DNA from: a virus
Length of the DNA: 40,382 nucleotides
Reading direction: 5' to 3' (one strand)
Virus record (IMG/VR): IMGVR_UViG_3300025000_000221
Span: 1 to 40,382 of that record
Part shown: piece after piece, positions 7,899 to 16,141 of the stretch
Numbering within the stretch: the first letter of the stretch is position 1
Layout: each line of letters opens with the position of its first letter
The notes under the pieces: model-generated
Seen by the model: only the letters and a program-made list of their open reading frames with translations
What the model was told of the DNA's origin: nothing
Database searches by the model: none
Translations under genes and position numbers: made by a program

Positions 7899-8537
7899 AT
7901 GGAACGCAAACAGATCTCCCGGCCGTTCGAGTTGAAGGCCATCGACGACAACGGCGTGTTCGAGGGCTACGGCTCGGTGTTCGGCAACGAGGACTGGTAT
8001 CGCGACATCGTCGAAAAAGGGGCCTTCGCCAAATCGCTGGCGGCGCACAAGCTCAAGGGCACCTTTCCGTCGATGTGCTGGCAGCACGATCCGGAGAAGG
8101 TGGTCGGGGTCTACGAAGTCATGCAGGAAGACGATTACGGCCTGTACCTGAAGGGCCGGCTGCTGAAGGACGACGTCGCCCTGGCGCGTGAGGCCTACGC
8201 CCTGATGAAGGCGCTGGCGGTCACCGGCCTGTCGGTCGGGATCCGGGTACAGGTCGACGAATACGACCGCAACAGCAACGTCCGCACCATCAAGGAGGCG
8301 GAGCTGTGGGAAGTCTCGCTCGTCACCTGGCCGGCCAACGACCTGGCCAGGGTGGAGAGCGTCAAGGGCATCGCCGACGTCACCGGGCTGGAACGCTACC
8401 TGCGCGAGGCAGGCGGCATCAGCCGGAAAGAGGCGCGGGAGATTGTCCACAACATCAAGTCGAGCATGCGCCAGGCCTGCGAGACCGAGGAATTGAGTCG
8501 GATCATCGAAAACAACATTTCAATTTTGCGAGGTTAA
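7899..8537 (+). CDS. HK97-type prohead protease
   Basis: 212 residues, peptidase family S78. Landmarks are FEGYGSVFGNEDWYRDIVEKGAF near the start, the catalytic His in MCWQHDPEKVVG (about residue 65), the catalytic Ser in LAVTGLSVGI and the WEVSLVTWPAND strand typical of the family. It matures the procapsid by cleaving scaffold or delta-domain residues from the major capsid protein encoded next. About 40 residues after the WPAND motif may be a self-cleaved or scaffold-like tail. Confidence 0.96.
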   Translation: MERKQISRPFELKAIDDNGVFEGYGSVFGNEDWYRDIVEKGAFAKSLAAHKLKGTFPSMCWQHDPEKVVGVYEVMQEDDYGLYLKGRLLKDDVALAREAYALMKALAVTGLSVGIRVQVDEYDRNSNVRTIKEAELWEVSLVTWPANDLARVESVKGIADVTGLERYLREAGGISRKEAREIVHNIKSSMRQACETEELSRIIENNISILRG

Positions 8538-8539
8538 TC

Positions 8540-9775
8540 ATGGCTGAACTGGAACTGAAGGACCTGCTCGAGAAGCAGAACAAGGCGTTTGCCGAATTTC
8601 GCGAAGCCAACGACGCCCGGCTGAAGGCCCTGGAGTCGAAGGGCAGCGTCGATCCCCTCCTCGAGGAGAAGGTTGACAAGGCCAATGCCGCGATCACCGC
8701 GATCGGCAAGCAGATGGACGAGATCGAGAAGAAAGCCAACCGCCCGGGCGGCGTCGGCAAGGGATCTGCCCGGCCGGAGGTCGACGAGCACAAGCAGGCC
8801 TTCGGCCTCTTCCTCCGCAAGGGCCGGGAGGACGGGCTGCGCGAGCTGGAGAAGAAGGCGCTCAACATCACCACCGATGCCGACGGCGGCTACGCGGTGC
8901 CGGAGCAGATCGACACCGATGTCCTGTCGCTGATGCAGAACATGAGCCCGATGCGCGGGGTCTGCAATGTCATCACCGTCGGCACCCCTGACTACAAGAA
9001 ACTCGTCAGTACCCACGGGGCCGGATCGGGCTGGGTCGACGAGGACGACGCCCGGACCGAGACCACTTCCCCCGGCCTGGCTCAGGTCACCGCCTACATG
9101 GGTGAACTGTACGCCAACCCGATGGCCACCCAGACGGCGCTCGACGACATCTTTTTCAATGCCGAGGCCTGGCTGCAGCAGGAACTGTCCGACGCCTTCG
9201 CCATCGCCGAGGGCACCGCCTTCGTCACCGGCGACGGCAGCAAGAAGCCGAAGGGCTTCCTGGCCTACACCCAGGCGGCCACCGCCGACGCCACCCGGGC
9301 CTTCGGCACGGTCGAGTATATCGCCACCGGCGCGGATGCGGCATTCAAAACCGCATCGGCGACGGTATCGCCGGCCGACGACCTGCTCACCGCCATCCAT
9401 GCGATGAAGGCCGGGCTGCGCACCGGCGCCGCCTTTATGCTCAACTCGGCGACCCTGGCCACTGTCCGCAAGTGGAAGGCCTACGGCACCGGCGATTATA
9501 TCTGGCAGCCGGGCCTGGTGGCTGGGCAGGCCTCGTCGCTGTTCGGGTTCGGCGTGGTCGAGAACGAGGACATGCCGGCCGTCGCCGCCGACGCCACGCC
9601 GATCGCCTTCGGCAACTGGAAGCGGGCCTACACCATCGTCGACCGGATCGGCATCCGGGTGCTGCGCGACCCGTACACCAACAAGCCGTATGTCGGGTTC
9701 TACACCACCAAGCGGGTCGGCGGCATGCTGGTCGACAGCAACGCGGTGAAGCTGATCAAGATCGCCGCCTCCTGA
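8540..9775 (+). CDS. Major capsid protein, HK97 fold
   Basis: 411 residues from the ATG at 8540, two bases after the protease stop. Residues 1-70 are charged and coiled-coil-like (LLEKQNKAFAEFREANDARL), the delta/scaffolding domain. The HK97 fold follows: KALNITTDADGGYAVPEQIDTDVL, MQNMSPMRGVCNVITVG, LDDIFFNAEAWLQQELSDAFAIAEGTAFVTG, PKGFLAY, AAFMLNSATLATVRKWK, RIGIRVLRDPYTNKPYVGFYTTKRVGG. Cleavage by the upstream protease probably falls between residues 90 and 115. Confidence 0.97.
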   Translation: MAELELKDLLEKQNKAFAEFREANDARLKALESKGSVDPLLEEKVDKANAAITAIGKQMDEIEKKANRPGGVGKGSARPEVDEHKQAFGLFLRKGREDGLRELEKKALNITTDADGGYAVPEQIDTDVLSLMQNMSPMRGVCNVITVGTPDYKKLVSTHGAGSGWVDEDDARTETTSPGLAQVTAYMGELYANPMATQTALDDIFFNAEAWLQQELSDAFAIAEGTAFVTGDGSKKPKGFLAYTQAATADATRAFGTVEYIATGADAAFKTASATVSPADDLLTAIHAMKAGLRTGAAFMLNSATLATVRKWKAYGTGDYIWQPGLVAGQASSLFGFGVVENEDMPAVAADATPIAFGNWKRAYTIVDRIGIRVLRDPYTNKPYVGFYTTKRVGGMLVDSNAVKLIKIAAS

Positions 9776-9810
9776 TCGAGTGACTGGATATTGATCGAAG
9801 TTGAATGAAC

Positions 9811-9832
9811 GGCGGGGGCCGCGGCCCTCGCC
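9811..9832 (+). promoter_or_regulatory. Strong GC-rich hairpin downstream of the capsid gene
   Basis: GGCGGGGGCC (9811-9820) pairs with GGCCCTCGCC (9823-9832) with a single G-U pair; with inner bases left open it gives an eight-pair stem and a six-base loop. No T-run follows, so it is not a classical terminator. It lies between the most highly expressed head gene and the next gene and may slow transcription or protect the capsid mRNA 3' end. Confidence 0.55.
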
Positions 9833-9864
9833 CCCAACCATATGGAAGCCACAAGGAAACGACC

Positions 9865-10296
9865 ATGAAGAAAGATATTTCCACGAGCCACGGCGCGATC
9901 GCGGCCATCGCCCCGGCGGTCCTCGATGCCGACAACACCCCGGCGGCGATCGACATCGGCAACTATGGCGGCGCCCTCGTCCTGATCCATGTCGGGATCG
10001 GAGGCATCACCTTCACCACGACGAACAAGGTCGAGTTCAAGCTCACCCACAGCGACGACAACTCGACCTATACGGCGGTGGCCCAGGGCGACGTCAAGGG
10101 CGTCACCGTCGGCACCGGCGGCATCATCAAGAGCCTGGTGGCTGAGCAGGCCGCGGCCACGTTGACCAAGGTCGGCTATCACGGCGGTAAGCGCTACCTC
10201 AAACTGCTGGCAGATTTCTCCGGCACCCACGCGGCCGGGACGCCGATGTCGGCGGTGGTCGTCGCCGGCGAACCCTATATCGCCCCGGTGGCGTAA
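9865..10296 (+). CDS. Accessory head protein (possible decoration protein)
   Basis: 143 residues. The ATG at 9865 is chosen because AAGGA sits seven bases upstream; the longer open frame would read through the hairpin at 9811-9832. The sequence is a beta-rich pattern of short strands (IDIGNYGGALVLIHVGIGG, KVEFKLTHSDDNSTYTAV, KRYLKLLADFSGTH) found in proteins that directly follow the capsid gene of many HK97-type phages. A decoration or capsid-stabilising role is inferred from position only. Confidence 0.75.
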   Translation: MKKDISTSHGAIAAIAPAVLDADNTPAAIDIGNYGGALVLIHVGIGGITFTTTNKVEFKLTHSDDNSTYTAVAQGDVKGVTVGTGGIIKSLVAEQAAATLTKVGYHGGKRYLKLLADFSGTHAAGTPMSAVVVAGEPYIAPVA

Positions 10297-10341
10297 CAGC
10301 GACGAGGCGATGACGATCAGGTCAGGCGACGAGGAACGATC

Positions 10342-10932
10342 ATGAACACCGAACTGGTAACAGCTGCCGCCACCCTGCCGGTCACCACGGTCGAGCTGCG
10401 GCGCCATGTCTGGGAGGTCTACGACCGAGACAGCAGTGATGACACCTATTTCACTGAGCTGCTGACCAGGGCGACAGCCCATGTGGAAACGATCACCAGC
10501 CGCAAGCTGGTGTCGCAGACCTGGCGCGGCTACCTCGACGCCTGGCCGGCCGGCGGCGCCGCCATCGAACTGCCGTTCGGTCGGGTGACATCGATCACCC
10601 GCTTCAACTGGCTGGGGGCCGACGCGGTCGACCACACGCTGGTTGCCACGACCAACTACATCGCCTCGCTGGCCGGGTACTTCCCCAAGGTGGTGCCGGC
10701 CGGCGGCGCCTGGCCGACCGGGGAGCTGTTCGAGGTCGACCCGATCCGGATCGAGTTCGTCGCCGGGTTCGGTGCGGCGGCGGTGGTTCCTGCCGACCTC
10801 AAGCAGGCCATCCTGATCCTGGCGGCCCACTGGTACAAGAACCGGGAGATCGCCAGGGTCGGCAATATCGTCAGCATCGTGCCCCGGTCCTTCGACTCCC
10901 TCGTCGGTCCGTGGCGGATCCGGAGGGTGTGA
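10342..10932 (+). CDS. Head-tail connector (gp6/phiE125 gp8-like)
   Basis: 196 residues. VTTVELRRHVWEVYDRDSSDDTYFTELLTRATAHVETITSRKLVSQTW is the helical N-terminal pattern of the phiE125 gp8/HK97 gp6 connector family, and KQAILILAAHWYKNRE is the matching C-terminal helix. The protein forms the ring under the portal onto which the tail docks. Its position after the capsid genes and before a gp10-like gene is the expected order. Stop and next start share one base. Confidence 0.9.
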   Translation: MNTELVTAAATLPVTTVELRRHVWEVYDRDSSDDTYFTELLTRATAHVETITSRKLVSQTWRGYLDAWPAGGAAIELPFGRVTSITRFNWLGADAVDHTLVATTNYIASLAGYFPKVVPAGGAWPTGELFEVDPIRIEFVAGFGAAAVVPADLKQAILILAAHWYKNREIARVGNIVSIVPRSFDSLVGPWRIRRV

Positions 10933-11432
10933 TGGCGGGCAATGTCACGATCGACATCAAGGACAATATCTCGCCGGAGCTCCAGCGCCTGGCCAGAAAG
11001 ACGCAGGATTTTTCCCGGGTCATGGGCCGGATAGAAAGCGAAATCCTCCGGCCGATACGCAGTGCGGCCCTGGGTGCGTCGGAATTGCAGTCACGCTCTG
11101 GAGAATTGTTCGGTGCCGTCCAGACATGGAGCGGCAAGGTATCGGCCGGGATCTCGCTGCGGTCGAAGAGCGGCCGCGATCTGATCATCGCCAAAGCCAT
11201 CACCCACACCCAGGGTGCAAAGAAAGGCAGCTTCGGCAGGCAGCGCAAGAGCGCATACAAGGTCAAGGGCTATTCGACCGGCGGCCGGAAGGTCAAGAGC
11301 TATACCAAGAAACAGGGAATATTCCCGTGGGGGAATATCCCGGCCAGGGAATTCTTCCCCGACGAGGGCAGCCTGGTCGGCAAGAAAGAGGGCATCGTTG
11401 CCATGATCGTGGAGGACTTGCAAAATGCTTAA
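10932..11432 (+). CDS. Head-tail joining / morphogenesis protein (gp10-like)
   Basis: 166 residues. The start VTIDIKDNISPELQRLARKTQDF and the C-terminal IPAREFFPDEGSLVGKKEGIVAMIVEDL match the layout of phage virion morphogenesis proteins of the HK97 gp10 / gpG type (the late PxRxF motif is characteristic). The centre is very basic (KGSFGRQRKSAYKVKGYSTGG). The gene order connector, gp10-like, terminator supports the call. It overlaps the next gene by eight bases. Confidence 0.78.
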   Translation: MAGNVTIDIKDNISPELQRLARKTQDFSRVMGRIESEILRPIRSAALGASELQSRSGELFGAVQTWSGKVSAGISLRSKSGRDLIIAKAITHTQGAKKGSFGRQRKSAYKVKGYSTGGRKVKSYTKKQGIFPWGNIPAREFFPDEGSLVGKKEGIVAMIVEDLQNA

Positions 11433-11850
11433 CCTCGCGGCGCAGGCGGAATCGATCATTGCGCGGATGGCGACGGTGTCCGGCCTCAACCAGGTCGATC
11501 AGATCGACACGCTCGACGATGTCGATCGCCAGCCGATGGTGATGCCGATGGCCCAGCTGCTGCTGAAGGAGGCCACGCCGAAGACGCCTGAGAACAAGAT
11601 CTCCGACGTGGCCACCTCCTGGGTCGTGATCGTCACCGCCAAGAGCCTGCTCGGGCCGAAGGGCCACCTGGCGATCATCGACAGCCTGCTCGATGTGGTG
11701 AGCGGCTTCCAGCCGACCGGAGCCCTCAGGCCGCTGGCGCCGGTGAAGATAGAGTTTTTCGACAGGATCGGTGAAGAGGCCTCGGCCTACACCGTCACCT
11801 TTTCCACTGTTCAGCGGGCGGCCATGACCTGGTCGGCCCCCACAATCTAA
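11425..11850 (+). CDS. Tail terminator-like protein (Gp37/DUF1834 type)
   Basis: 141 residues. The alpha/beta pattern IIARMATVSGLNQV, DRQPMVMPMAQLLL, SWVVIVTAKSLLG, LLDVVSGFQPTGALRPLAPVKIEFFD, ASAYTVTFST is that of proteins that cap the tail tube before it joins the head. It lies between the gp10-like gene and the tail tube gene, as expected. Family name is from pattern memory, so the exact family may differ. Confidence 0.75.
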   Translation: MLNLAAQAESIIARMATVSGLNQVDQIDTLDDVDRQPMVMPMAQLLLKEATPKTPENKISDVATSWVVIVTAKSLLGPKGHLAIIDSLLDVVSGFQPTGALRPLAPVKIEFFDRIGEEASAYTVTFSTVQRAAMTWSAPTI

Positions 11851-11862
11851 CGAGGTAAGATT

Positions 11863-12618
11863 ATGACCACCGCACCTTTTTCTTTCATTGGAGCCGCCGA
11901 CGCCTATGTCGATCTGCTCACCGACGAGGGGGTTCGCACCGGACTGGAGCTCAAGGGCAACTGCACCGAGTTCGTGCCCAAACCCGACAGCGAGCGCAAG
12001 GAGCAGACCGCCAACGGCCGCAGCAACTGGGGACAGGTCCTGGCCTCGGTGACGCTGGCGAAGCCGATGACCGCCAAGATCACCTTCAACCAGCTCGACG
12101 CCAACCTGTTCGCCGCCGCCTTCTTCGGCACCAACACGATCCTGACCCAGACGGCCGGCAACATCACCCCGGCGGTATCGGTGACGGTGATCGAGGACAA
12201 GTGGGTCGACACCGGCGTCATGATGCTCAACGTCCCGGTGTTCATGGATGCCACCGACACCACGACTTATACCGAGAATACCGACTACGTCCTCAACAAG
12301 CGACTAGGAATGATCAAGGTCCTATCGACCGGGGCAATCAGCACCGGTGATGTCCTGCACATGACCGGGACCAAAGCGGCCATCACCGGCTCCTCGATGG
12401 CGGCGATGACCAAGAGCAACGTCCGGATCCGCGTCAAGCTCGATGGCCAGAACTTCGCCGACGGCCGCAACTTCATCGCCGACATCTACCAGATGCGGCT
12501 GGCGCCGACGTCCGAATTCTCGCTGATCAGCGACGACTTTGTTGACGTCACCTTCGAGGGATCGCTGGAGACGCCGACCGGCGGCACCGAGCCGATGATG
12601 ATCACGTTCTTGAGCTGA
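11863..12618 (+). CDS. Major tail (tube) protein
   Basis: 251 residues, preceded by a purine-rich site (CGAGGTAAG). Beta-rich sequence with phrases usual in tail tube proteins: FSFIGAADAYVDLLTDEG, KIRVTNVRIRVKLDGQNFADGRNFIADIYQMRLAPTSEFSLISDDFVDVTFEGSLE and a closing TEPMMITFLS. It forms the stacked rings through which DNA passes. The gene order terminator, tube, chaperone, tape measure confirms the role. Confidence 0.88.
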   Translation: MTTAPFSFIGAADAYVDLLTDEGVRTGLELKGNCTEFVPKPDSERKEQTANGRSNWGQVLASVTLAKPMTAKITFNQLDANLFAAAFFGTNTILTQTAGNITPAVSVTVIEDKWVDTGVMMLNVPVFMDATDTTTYTENTDYVLNKRLGMIKVLSTGAISTGDVLHMTGTKAAITGSSMAAMTKSNVRIRVKLDGQNFADGRNFIADIYQMRLAPTSEFSLISDDFVDVTFEGSLETPTGGTEPMMITFLS

Positions 12619-12631
12619 TCGGGGAGAGAGG

Positions 12632-13015
12632 ATGCGTAAGTCGAAGATCATCACAATCGAAGGGGTCGGCGAGATAACCGTCAAGGAGGTCAGCCCCTTC
12701 GCCCTCTACCAGGCGATGAACGCCAAGGATCCGGTGACCGACATGCTGGCCCTGGCGGACAACTGCATCGATCTGAAACGGGACAAGCTGTATTCCCTGT
12801 ATGCCTCGGAGCTCGAGCAATTGGTCGATGCCTTCCTGGAGGTCAACAGCTCTTTTTTAGCGATCGCGGCAAAACTCGGCGTCAAGGATATGCTGACGGA
12901 AATGCTGGCCGGCATGTTGACCGAGGTCGGGAAGACCTTGCCGCAGCTGTTTGTCAACTCATACAAAGAGGTCATGGCGAGGCTGCCTGGCATTACGGCT
13001 GGAGCTGCTTCATAA
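12632..13015 (+). CDS. Tail assembly chaperone, short (gpG-like) product
   Basis: 127 residues in the zero frame, ending with a stop at 13013-13015. It sits between tail tube and tape measure, where siphophages encode the two chaperones that load the tape measure protein. A T TTT TTA heptamer, in the correct zero-frame phase, lies at 12853-12859. The -1 frame is open from there to a stop at 13054-13056, ending just before the tape measure start. Slippage would give a long gpGT-like product. The frame-0 product is expected to be the major one. Confidence 0.85.
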   Translation: MRKSKIITIEGVGEITVKEVSPFALYQAMNAKDPVTDMLALADNCIDLKRDKLYSLYASELEQLVDAFLEVNSSFLAIAAKLGVKDMLTEMLAGMLTEVGKTLPQLFVNSYKEVMARLPGITAGAAS

Positions 13016-13056
13016 CCGCCATTGAAACCTTGACCGGAAAGAAGACCACAAGCTGA
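12853..13056 (+). CDS. Candidate -1 frameshift extension of the tail chaperone (gpGT-like)
   Basis: Slippage by one base at the heptamer 12853-12859 moves translation into an open -1 frame of 65 codons that ends at 13054-13056. The last part of this frame (YGWSCFITAIETLTGKK) has GC-ending codons and looks like coding sequence, while the last eight zero-frame codons do not. Codon use suggests the real change of frame could also be nearer 12990. A programmed frameshift between these two chaperones is well established for lambda and many siphophages; the exact slip site here is inferred. Confidence 0.6.
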   Translation, partial: FFSDRGKTRRQGYADGNAGRHVDRGREDLAAAVCQLIQRGHGEAAWHYGWSCFITAIETLTGKKTTS

Positions 13057-13072
13057 ACGACAGGATCTGAAG

Positions 13073-15766
13073 ATGAGCGCCAAAAACCTGCTGGAAATGT
13101 ATCTCTCCCTCAATGTCGAGGCCTTCAAGAAAGGCATCAGCACTGCAGGGACCAGTATGCGCACCATGTCCAGCTGGGCGTCGGCGGCATTCAAGGAAAC
13201 GCAGGTCAGGATCCGCGAGAACCTGGGCGCCGTCAAGGAGTACAACGACGAGCTCGGGAGGCAGGGAGGAATCCTGCAGACCCTGCGCGGCAATGTCACC
13301 GCCCTGGTCGGGGCATACCTCGGGTTCCAGTCGATCAGCGGGGTCGTCGGCATGATGAAGGAGGCGGATTCCGCCGCCTTCGCCCTCGAATCATCGCTGA
13401 CGGCCGCCAATCGTGAGTTCAGCAACATCGGTGATGCCAACACCTGGGGCGCGACCATCGACCGGTTGTCGGAAAAACTGCGGATCTATTCCAAGTCGGA
13501 ACTGAAGACGGCGGCGGCAGCGACCGTCGACATGACCAAACGGCTCGGGCTCTCCAGCGACCAGATGGAAAAGGTCATCGAGATGACCGCCGACCTGTCG
13601 GCCGGCAAGACCGACCTCAACGGCGGGATCGAGCGGGTAACCGCCGCCCTGCGGGGCGAGGCGGAGGCCTCGGAGTATCTGGGCCTGACCCTGAACGAGA
13701 CCTATGTCAAGGCCTGGCACGAGGCCCACAACGCCAGCGGCATCGCCTGGAAGGATCTCGATGATCTGCAGAAAGCCCAGGTGCGCTACAACGTCTTCCT
13801 CGAGCAAGCCGGACCACTGGCCGGCAAGGCCGCCGATTCGGTGAAGACCATGGCCGGGGCCTATGCCCTGGCGAAAAAGGAAATCAATGACGCGATCAGC
13901 GAGAACGAGAACGCCACGGCGGCGATGAAGGACCTGGCCGGGGTGATCGCCGACCATGCCGACGAGATCGGCGAGCTGGCGACGATATTGATCACCGCCG
14001 CCGCCGGGACCATGAAATTCGTGCTGGAGCACAAGGAGGCAGTGATCACTGTCGGCCTGCTGGCGGCCGGCGCCGGGGCGCTGTCCTTCGCAGTTACATC
14101 GCTGACCACCATCTGGAGAGGGCTCAATGTCGTCATGCTGGCGACCACCGGCAGCGGGGTTGTGCCTTGGATAACGAGGTTGATCGCTCTGATCAGGACC
14201 TTCACCGGTGTCGCCTTGACCGGAGGCGCGGCCTTCGCCGGCATGTTCGGCGTTGTCGGCATGGCGGTCTATGACATCATCGCCATCAAGGACCTGATCG
14301 CCCGCTATCTCGAACTAAAGCGGATCAAGAAGGAGATCGCCGACCAGGCCGCCTCCAACGCCAGAGCGGAGACTGAGCTGGCCGCCAAGTTCAGGGAGGT
14401 CAGCGCCGCCACCGGGGTCACCGTGTCCTCGATGCAGGAGCTCGATAATGCGGTGAAGTCCGGCAAGCTGCACTTCGACCAGACGGCCGGGGCCTGGGTC
14501 AAGGGGGCCGGGGATATGGCGGCGGCGGTCGATGGATCGGCGAATACCCAGAAGCAGGTCACCGGTGCCGCCCTGGACGAGATGAAGCGGAAGTACAAGG
14601 AATATGCCGACGAGGTCAAGCGACTGCAGGACGACATCGCCAACCGCGAACGGTCGCTGGCCGAGCAGCTGCGGGAGATGAACCGCTCCGGCATGTCCGA
14701 TGTCAGCGCCTGGAAGGATCGCAAGGCCGAGGCGGAAGAATATGCCACGGCTGCCAGGAGAGCCGCCGAAGAATCGAAGCGGGCCTTTGCCGCAGGCGAC
14801 ACCAATCTCGGCAAGAGCAAGGCCGAAGAGGCCGTGCTGCTGTACGACAAGGCCAAGACGGCGGCAGCCGATCTCAATCGCGAGGTGCGGGACGGTGACC
14901 AGGTCGTTGCCACCCAGCAGCAGAATCTGAAGACGGCGATGTCAATGGTCGAGGAATACGGCCGGGACGCGATCGAGACGCAGAAGGAGCTGACTGCCGC
15001 CATGGCCGAGGCCGGACAGGCCCTCGATGCCCAATCAGGCGGCCAGCTGGCGAAGGAACTGCCGGAAATTGCCAAGCAGTTCGGCGAGATCAAGAAGCAG
15101 ACCGAGGACCTGACCGGATCGGCCAACGATTTCAACAAGGCCTGGGACGACGCCTGGAAGCGGGCGGTGCTGGGCGGCAAGGACGCGGTGGCCCAGCTCG
15201 AAAGCGAGTTGAAGGACCTGACCAAGGACCGCCACATCAAGGTCTACGTCGAAGAGGTCGAGAAGAAGTCCACCGGCGGGCTGGTCGGCTATATGCGCGG
15301 CGGTCTGGTGCAGGCCCTGGCGGCCGGCGGATCGGTGGTGCGCAACATCCTGTCCGGCGGCTTCCTGCCAGGGTTCGGCGGCGGCGATACCGTGCCGCTG
15401 CTGGGTGAGCGCGGCGAGGTCATGATCAACAAGTACGCGGTGCGGGCCGGCGGCCTGCGGGCGGCGCTGGCCTTCAACGCCGGGCAGTGGGATGTCGTCA
15501 TCGAAGAGCTGCTGAAGCGGACCGGGATGAACGTCAGGTCGATGCTCGGCTACCACCTCGGCGGAGTGATCGGCAGTCTCCCCGCCGTCCAGTCCCTGGC
15601 CACCGGCGGCGCGGTGACGGCCGCATCTCCGGGCACCACCGCCGCCGGCGACGTCTACAACCTCACCCTCAACTACTCGGGCAGCGGCTCGCGCCAGGAC
15701 GCCGACAACCTGGCTGGCATCGTGCTGAAGAAGATCGAGGATATGAACCGGAGGCGGTCACGATGA
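13073..15766 (+). CDS. Tail tape measure protein
   Basis: 897 residues, the longest tail gene, immediately after the chaperones. Residues about 300-410 are strongly hydrophobic (GLLAAGAGALSFAVTSL, FTGVALTGGAAFAGMFGVVGMAVYDIIAI), as is usual for tape measures that insert into the host membrane. Residues about 500-640 are coiled-coil. The C-terminus has Gly-rich repeats (STGGLVGYMRGGLVQALAAGG, GFGGGDTVPLLGERGEVMINKYAVRAGGLRAALAFNAG), a common feature of tape measures. By the usual ratio of about 0.15 nm per residue, the tail would be near 130 nm long. Confidence 0.96.
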   Translation: MSAKNLLEMYLSLNVEAFKKGISTAGTSMRTMSSWASAAFKETQVRIRENLGAVKEYNDELGRQGGILQTLRGNVTALVGAYLGFQSISGVVGMMKEADSAAFALESSLTAANREFSNIGDANTWGATIDRLSEKLRIYSKSELKTAAAATVDMTKRLGLSSDQMEKVIEMTADLSAGKTDLNGGIERVTAALRGEAEASEYLGLTLNETYVKAWHEAHNASGIAWKDLDDLQKAQVRYNVFLEQAGPLAGKAADSVKTMAGAYALAKKEINDAISENENATAAMKDLAGVIADHADEIGELATILITAAAGTMKFVLEHKEAVITVGLLAAGAGALSFAVTSLTTIWRGLNVVMLATTGSGVVPWITRLIALIRTFTGVALTGGAAFAGMFGVVGMAVYDIIAIKDLIARYLELKRIKKEIADQAASNARAETELAAKFREVSAATGVTVSSMQELDNAVKSGKLHFDQTAGAWVKGAGDMAAAVDGSANTQKQVTGAALDEMKRKYKEYADEVKRLQDDIANRERSLAEQLREMNRSGMSDVSAWKDRKAEAEEYATAARRAAEESKRAFAAGDTNLGKSKAEEAVLLYDKAKTAAADLNREVRDGDQVVATQQQNLKTAMSMVEEYGRDAIETQKELTAAMAEAGQALDAQSGGQLAKELPEIAKQFGEIKKQTEDLTGSANDFNKAWDDAWKRAVLGGKDAVAQLESELKDLTKDRHIKVYVEEVEKKSTGGLVGYMRGGLVQALAAGGSVVRNILSGGFLPGFGGGDTVPLLGERGEVMINKYAVRAGGLRAALAFNAGQWDVVIEELLKRTGMNVRSMLGYHLGGVIGSLPAVQSLATGGAVTAASPGTTAAGDVYNLTLNYSGSGSRQDADNLAGIVLKKIEDMNRRRSR

Positions 15767-16137
15767 TAGCGATCGGCGCTGTAAAGCTCTCGGACAATCT
15801 GCTGCTGCCCGAGATAAAGAACATGCCGCGGCGGCTGACCTCGACGCGCTACACCATGAGCCCGAGCGGCAGCCGGGCGGTGATCCAGTCCGCCGTCATC
15901 AATAGCGGCCAGACTATCACCCTGGTCGACGAGGGGCCGCTGGGAGTCATCACCGGCGACCAGATCGATGCCATCAACGCCTACAAGGCGAGCGGCGCGA
16001 GGGTCACCTTCGTCCATCATACAGGGACATGGCAGGTCATTGTCCTCGACGTCGAGGTGACGCAGGGCATCATGTATGCCGATCCCATCGGATCGGATAC
16101 GTATTTCGGCAAGATAACCATGCAAATCACAGGATGA
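15763..16137 (+). CDS. Tail protein downstream of the tape measure (distal-tail-like)
   Basis: 124 residues from the ATG that overlaps the tape measure stop (ATGA). The beta-rich pattern (NLLLPEIKNMPRRLTSTRYTMSPSGSRAVIQSAVINSGQTITLV, GARVTFVHHTGTWQVIVLDVEV) resembles small proteins placed between tape measure and baseplate genes, which often form the distal tail ring. Function is inferred from position. Confidence 0.7.
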   Translation: MIAIGAVKLSDNLLLPEIKNMPRRLTSTRYTMSPSGSRAVIQSAVINSGQTITLVDEGPLGVITGDQIDAINAYKASGARVTFVHHTGTWQVIVLDVEVTQGIMYADPIGSDTYFGKITMQITG

Positions 16138-16141
16138 GACC

